Origin: Desulfonema limicola
GTDB taxonomy: Bacteria; Desulfobacterota; Desulfobacteria; Desulfobacterales; DYRC01
Reading direction: 5' to 3'
NCBI GenBank assembly: GCA_020718925.1
Contig: DYRC01000022.1
Coordinates: 1-23,637 of the forward strand
Length of the DNA: 23,637 nt
Below are positions 23,500 to 23,637 of this stretch, one piece after another. Under the pieces are notes generated by a model, which saw only the letters and a list, made by a program, of their open reading frames with translations, had not been told where the DNA came from and made no database searches. The position numbers were made by a program, and so were the translations under genes. Positions within the stretch are counted from its first letter, which is position 1. The number at the start of each line of letters is the position of its first letter.

Positions 23500-23551
23500 C
23501 CCTGTATTCATAATATGGCATGAAAATTGAATACTCAATTAAAAAACAGGG
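23500..23551. repeat. Nested inverted repeat after the pseudogene
   Basis: CCCTGT (23500-23505) and ACAGGG (23546-23551) enclose the pair TATTCA and TGAATA. The arms are AT-rich and imperfectly stacked. It may be a terminator or an operator for what follows. Confidence 0.35.
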
Positions 23552-23561
23552 AGCAACGCCG

Positions 23562-23633
23562 ATGAAAACAGAGAATATATCCGCTAAGGAGTTAAAAATA
23601 AATAACAGTTACACTTTTGGTATAATTTTATAG
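23562..23633 (+). CDS. Possible 23-codon reading frame near the window end
   Basis: ATG at 23562 is preceded by GGGAG and opens MKTENISAKELKINN, ending at TAG 23631-23633. It is too short to call with confidence; it may be a leader peptide or the broken start of a gene. I recognise no family. Confidence 0.2.
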   Translation: MKTENISAKELKINNSYTFGIIL

Positions 23634-23637
23634 TTCC

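Noticed and set aside
23516..23531. Second -24/-12 promoter (TGGCATGAAAATTGAA)
   Set aside because: The -24 GG is present but the -12 GC is GA. A similar near-match, TGGCATGAATGTTGGA, occurs on the minus strand near 3600-3616 and also lacks GC. Both look like chance.

Overview
No rRNA, tRNA, CRISPR array or intact insertion sequence is visible. Gene content points to an anaerobic, probably sulfate-reducing Desulfobacterota bacterium: a MetV-MetF type methylenetetrahydrofolate reductase, an indolepyruvate:ferredoxin oxidoreductase, a PAS-AAA-Fis sigma-54 regulator of the kind common in that group, and a Tat-exported multi-cluster ferredoxin. GC-rich hairpin repeats scattered between the genes suggest a repeat-rich genome such as that of a filamentous Desulfobacterales member. 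This placement is inference; no marker gene is present.

Left part (about 1-7.2 kb, all minus strand): a large exported FecR-like protein with an in-frame expanded proline-rich repeat tail, a MinC without MinD or MinE beside it, a secreted VIT/von Willebrand A protein ending in a GlyGly-CTERM-like tail, the rhombosortase that would be expected to process such a tail, and a small lipoprotein. Two of three copies of a dispersed C/G-rich palindromic repeat lie here, one directly between the rhombosortase and its likely substrate.

Centre (7.5-15.9 kb, plus strand): a tightly spaced series of a RodZ-type HTH protein, NadB, a DUF47 phosphate-transport accessory protein, a PiT phosphate permease, a family 4 glycosyltransferase and IorA. 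A 600-base gap follows, holding a gene remnant, a multi-hairpin repeat, a strong sigma-70 type promoter and a TPP riboswitch with its terminator, which controls thiM. A MocR-type regulator converges on thiM.

Right part (17.4-23.6 kb): a second multi-hairpin repeat, a 55-residue membrane protein, and a sigma-54 regulator with a cysteine-rich PAS domain. The regulator is divergent from a compact operon preceded by a well-formed -24/-12 promoter. That operon encodes a TusA-fold protein lacking the catalytic cysteine, MetV, MetF, a Tat-exported four-motif ferredoxin with one altered cluster motif, and a four-helix cytochrome b-like protein. After it lies a multiply broken second sigma-54 activator. 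This activator-controlled C1/electron-transfer operon is the best candidate here for an undescribed system; the rhombosortase/VIT-vWA pair is the second.
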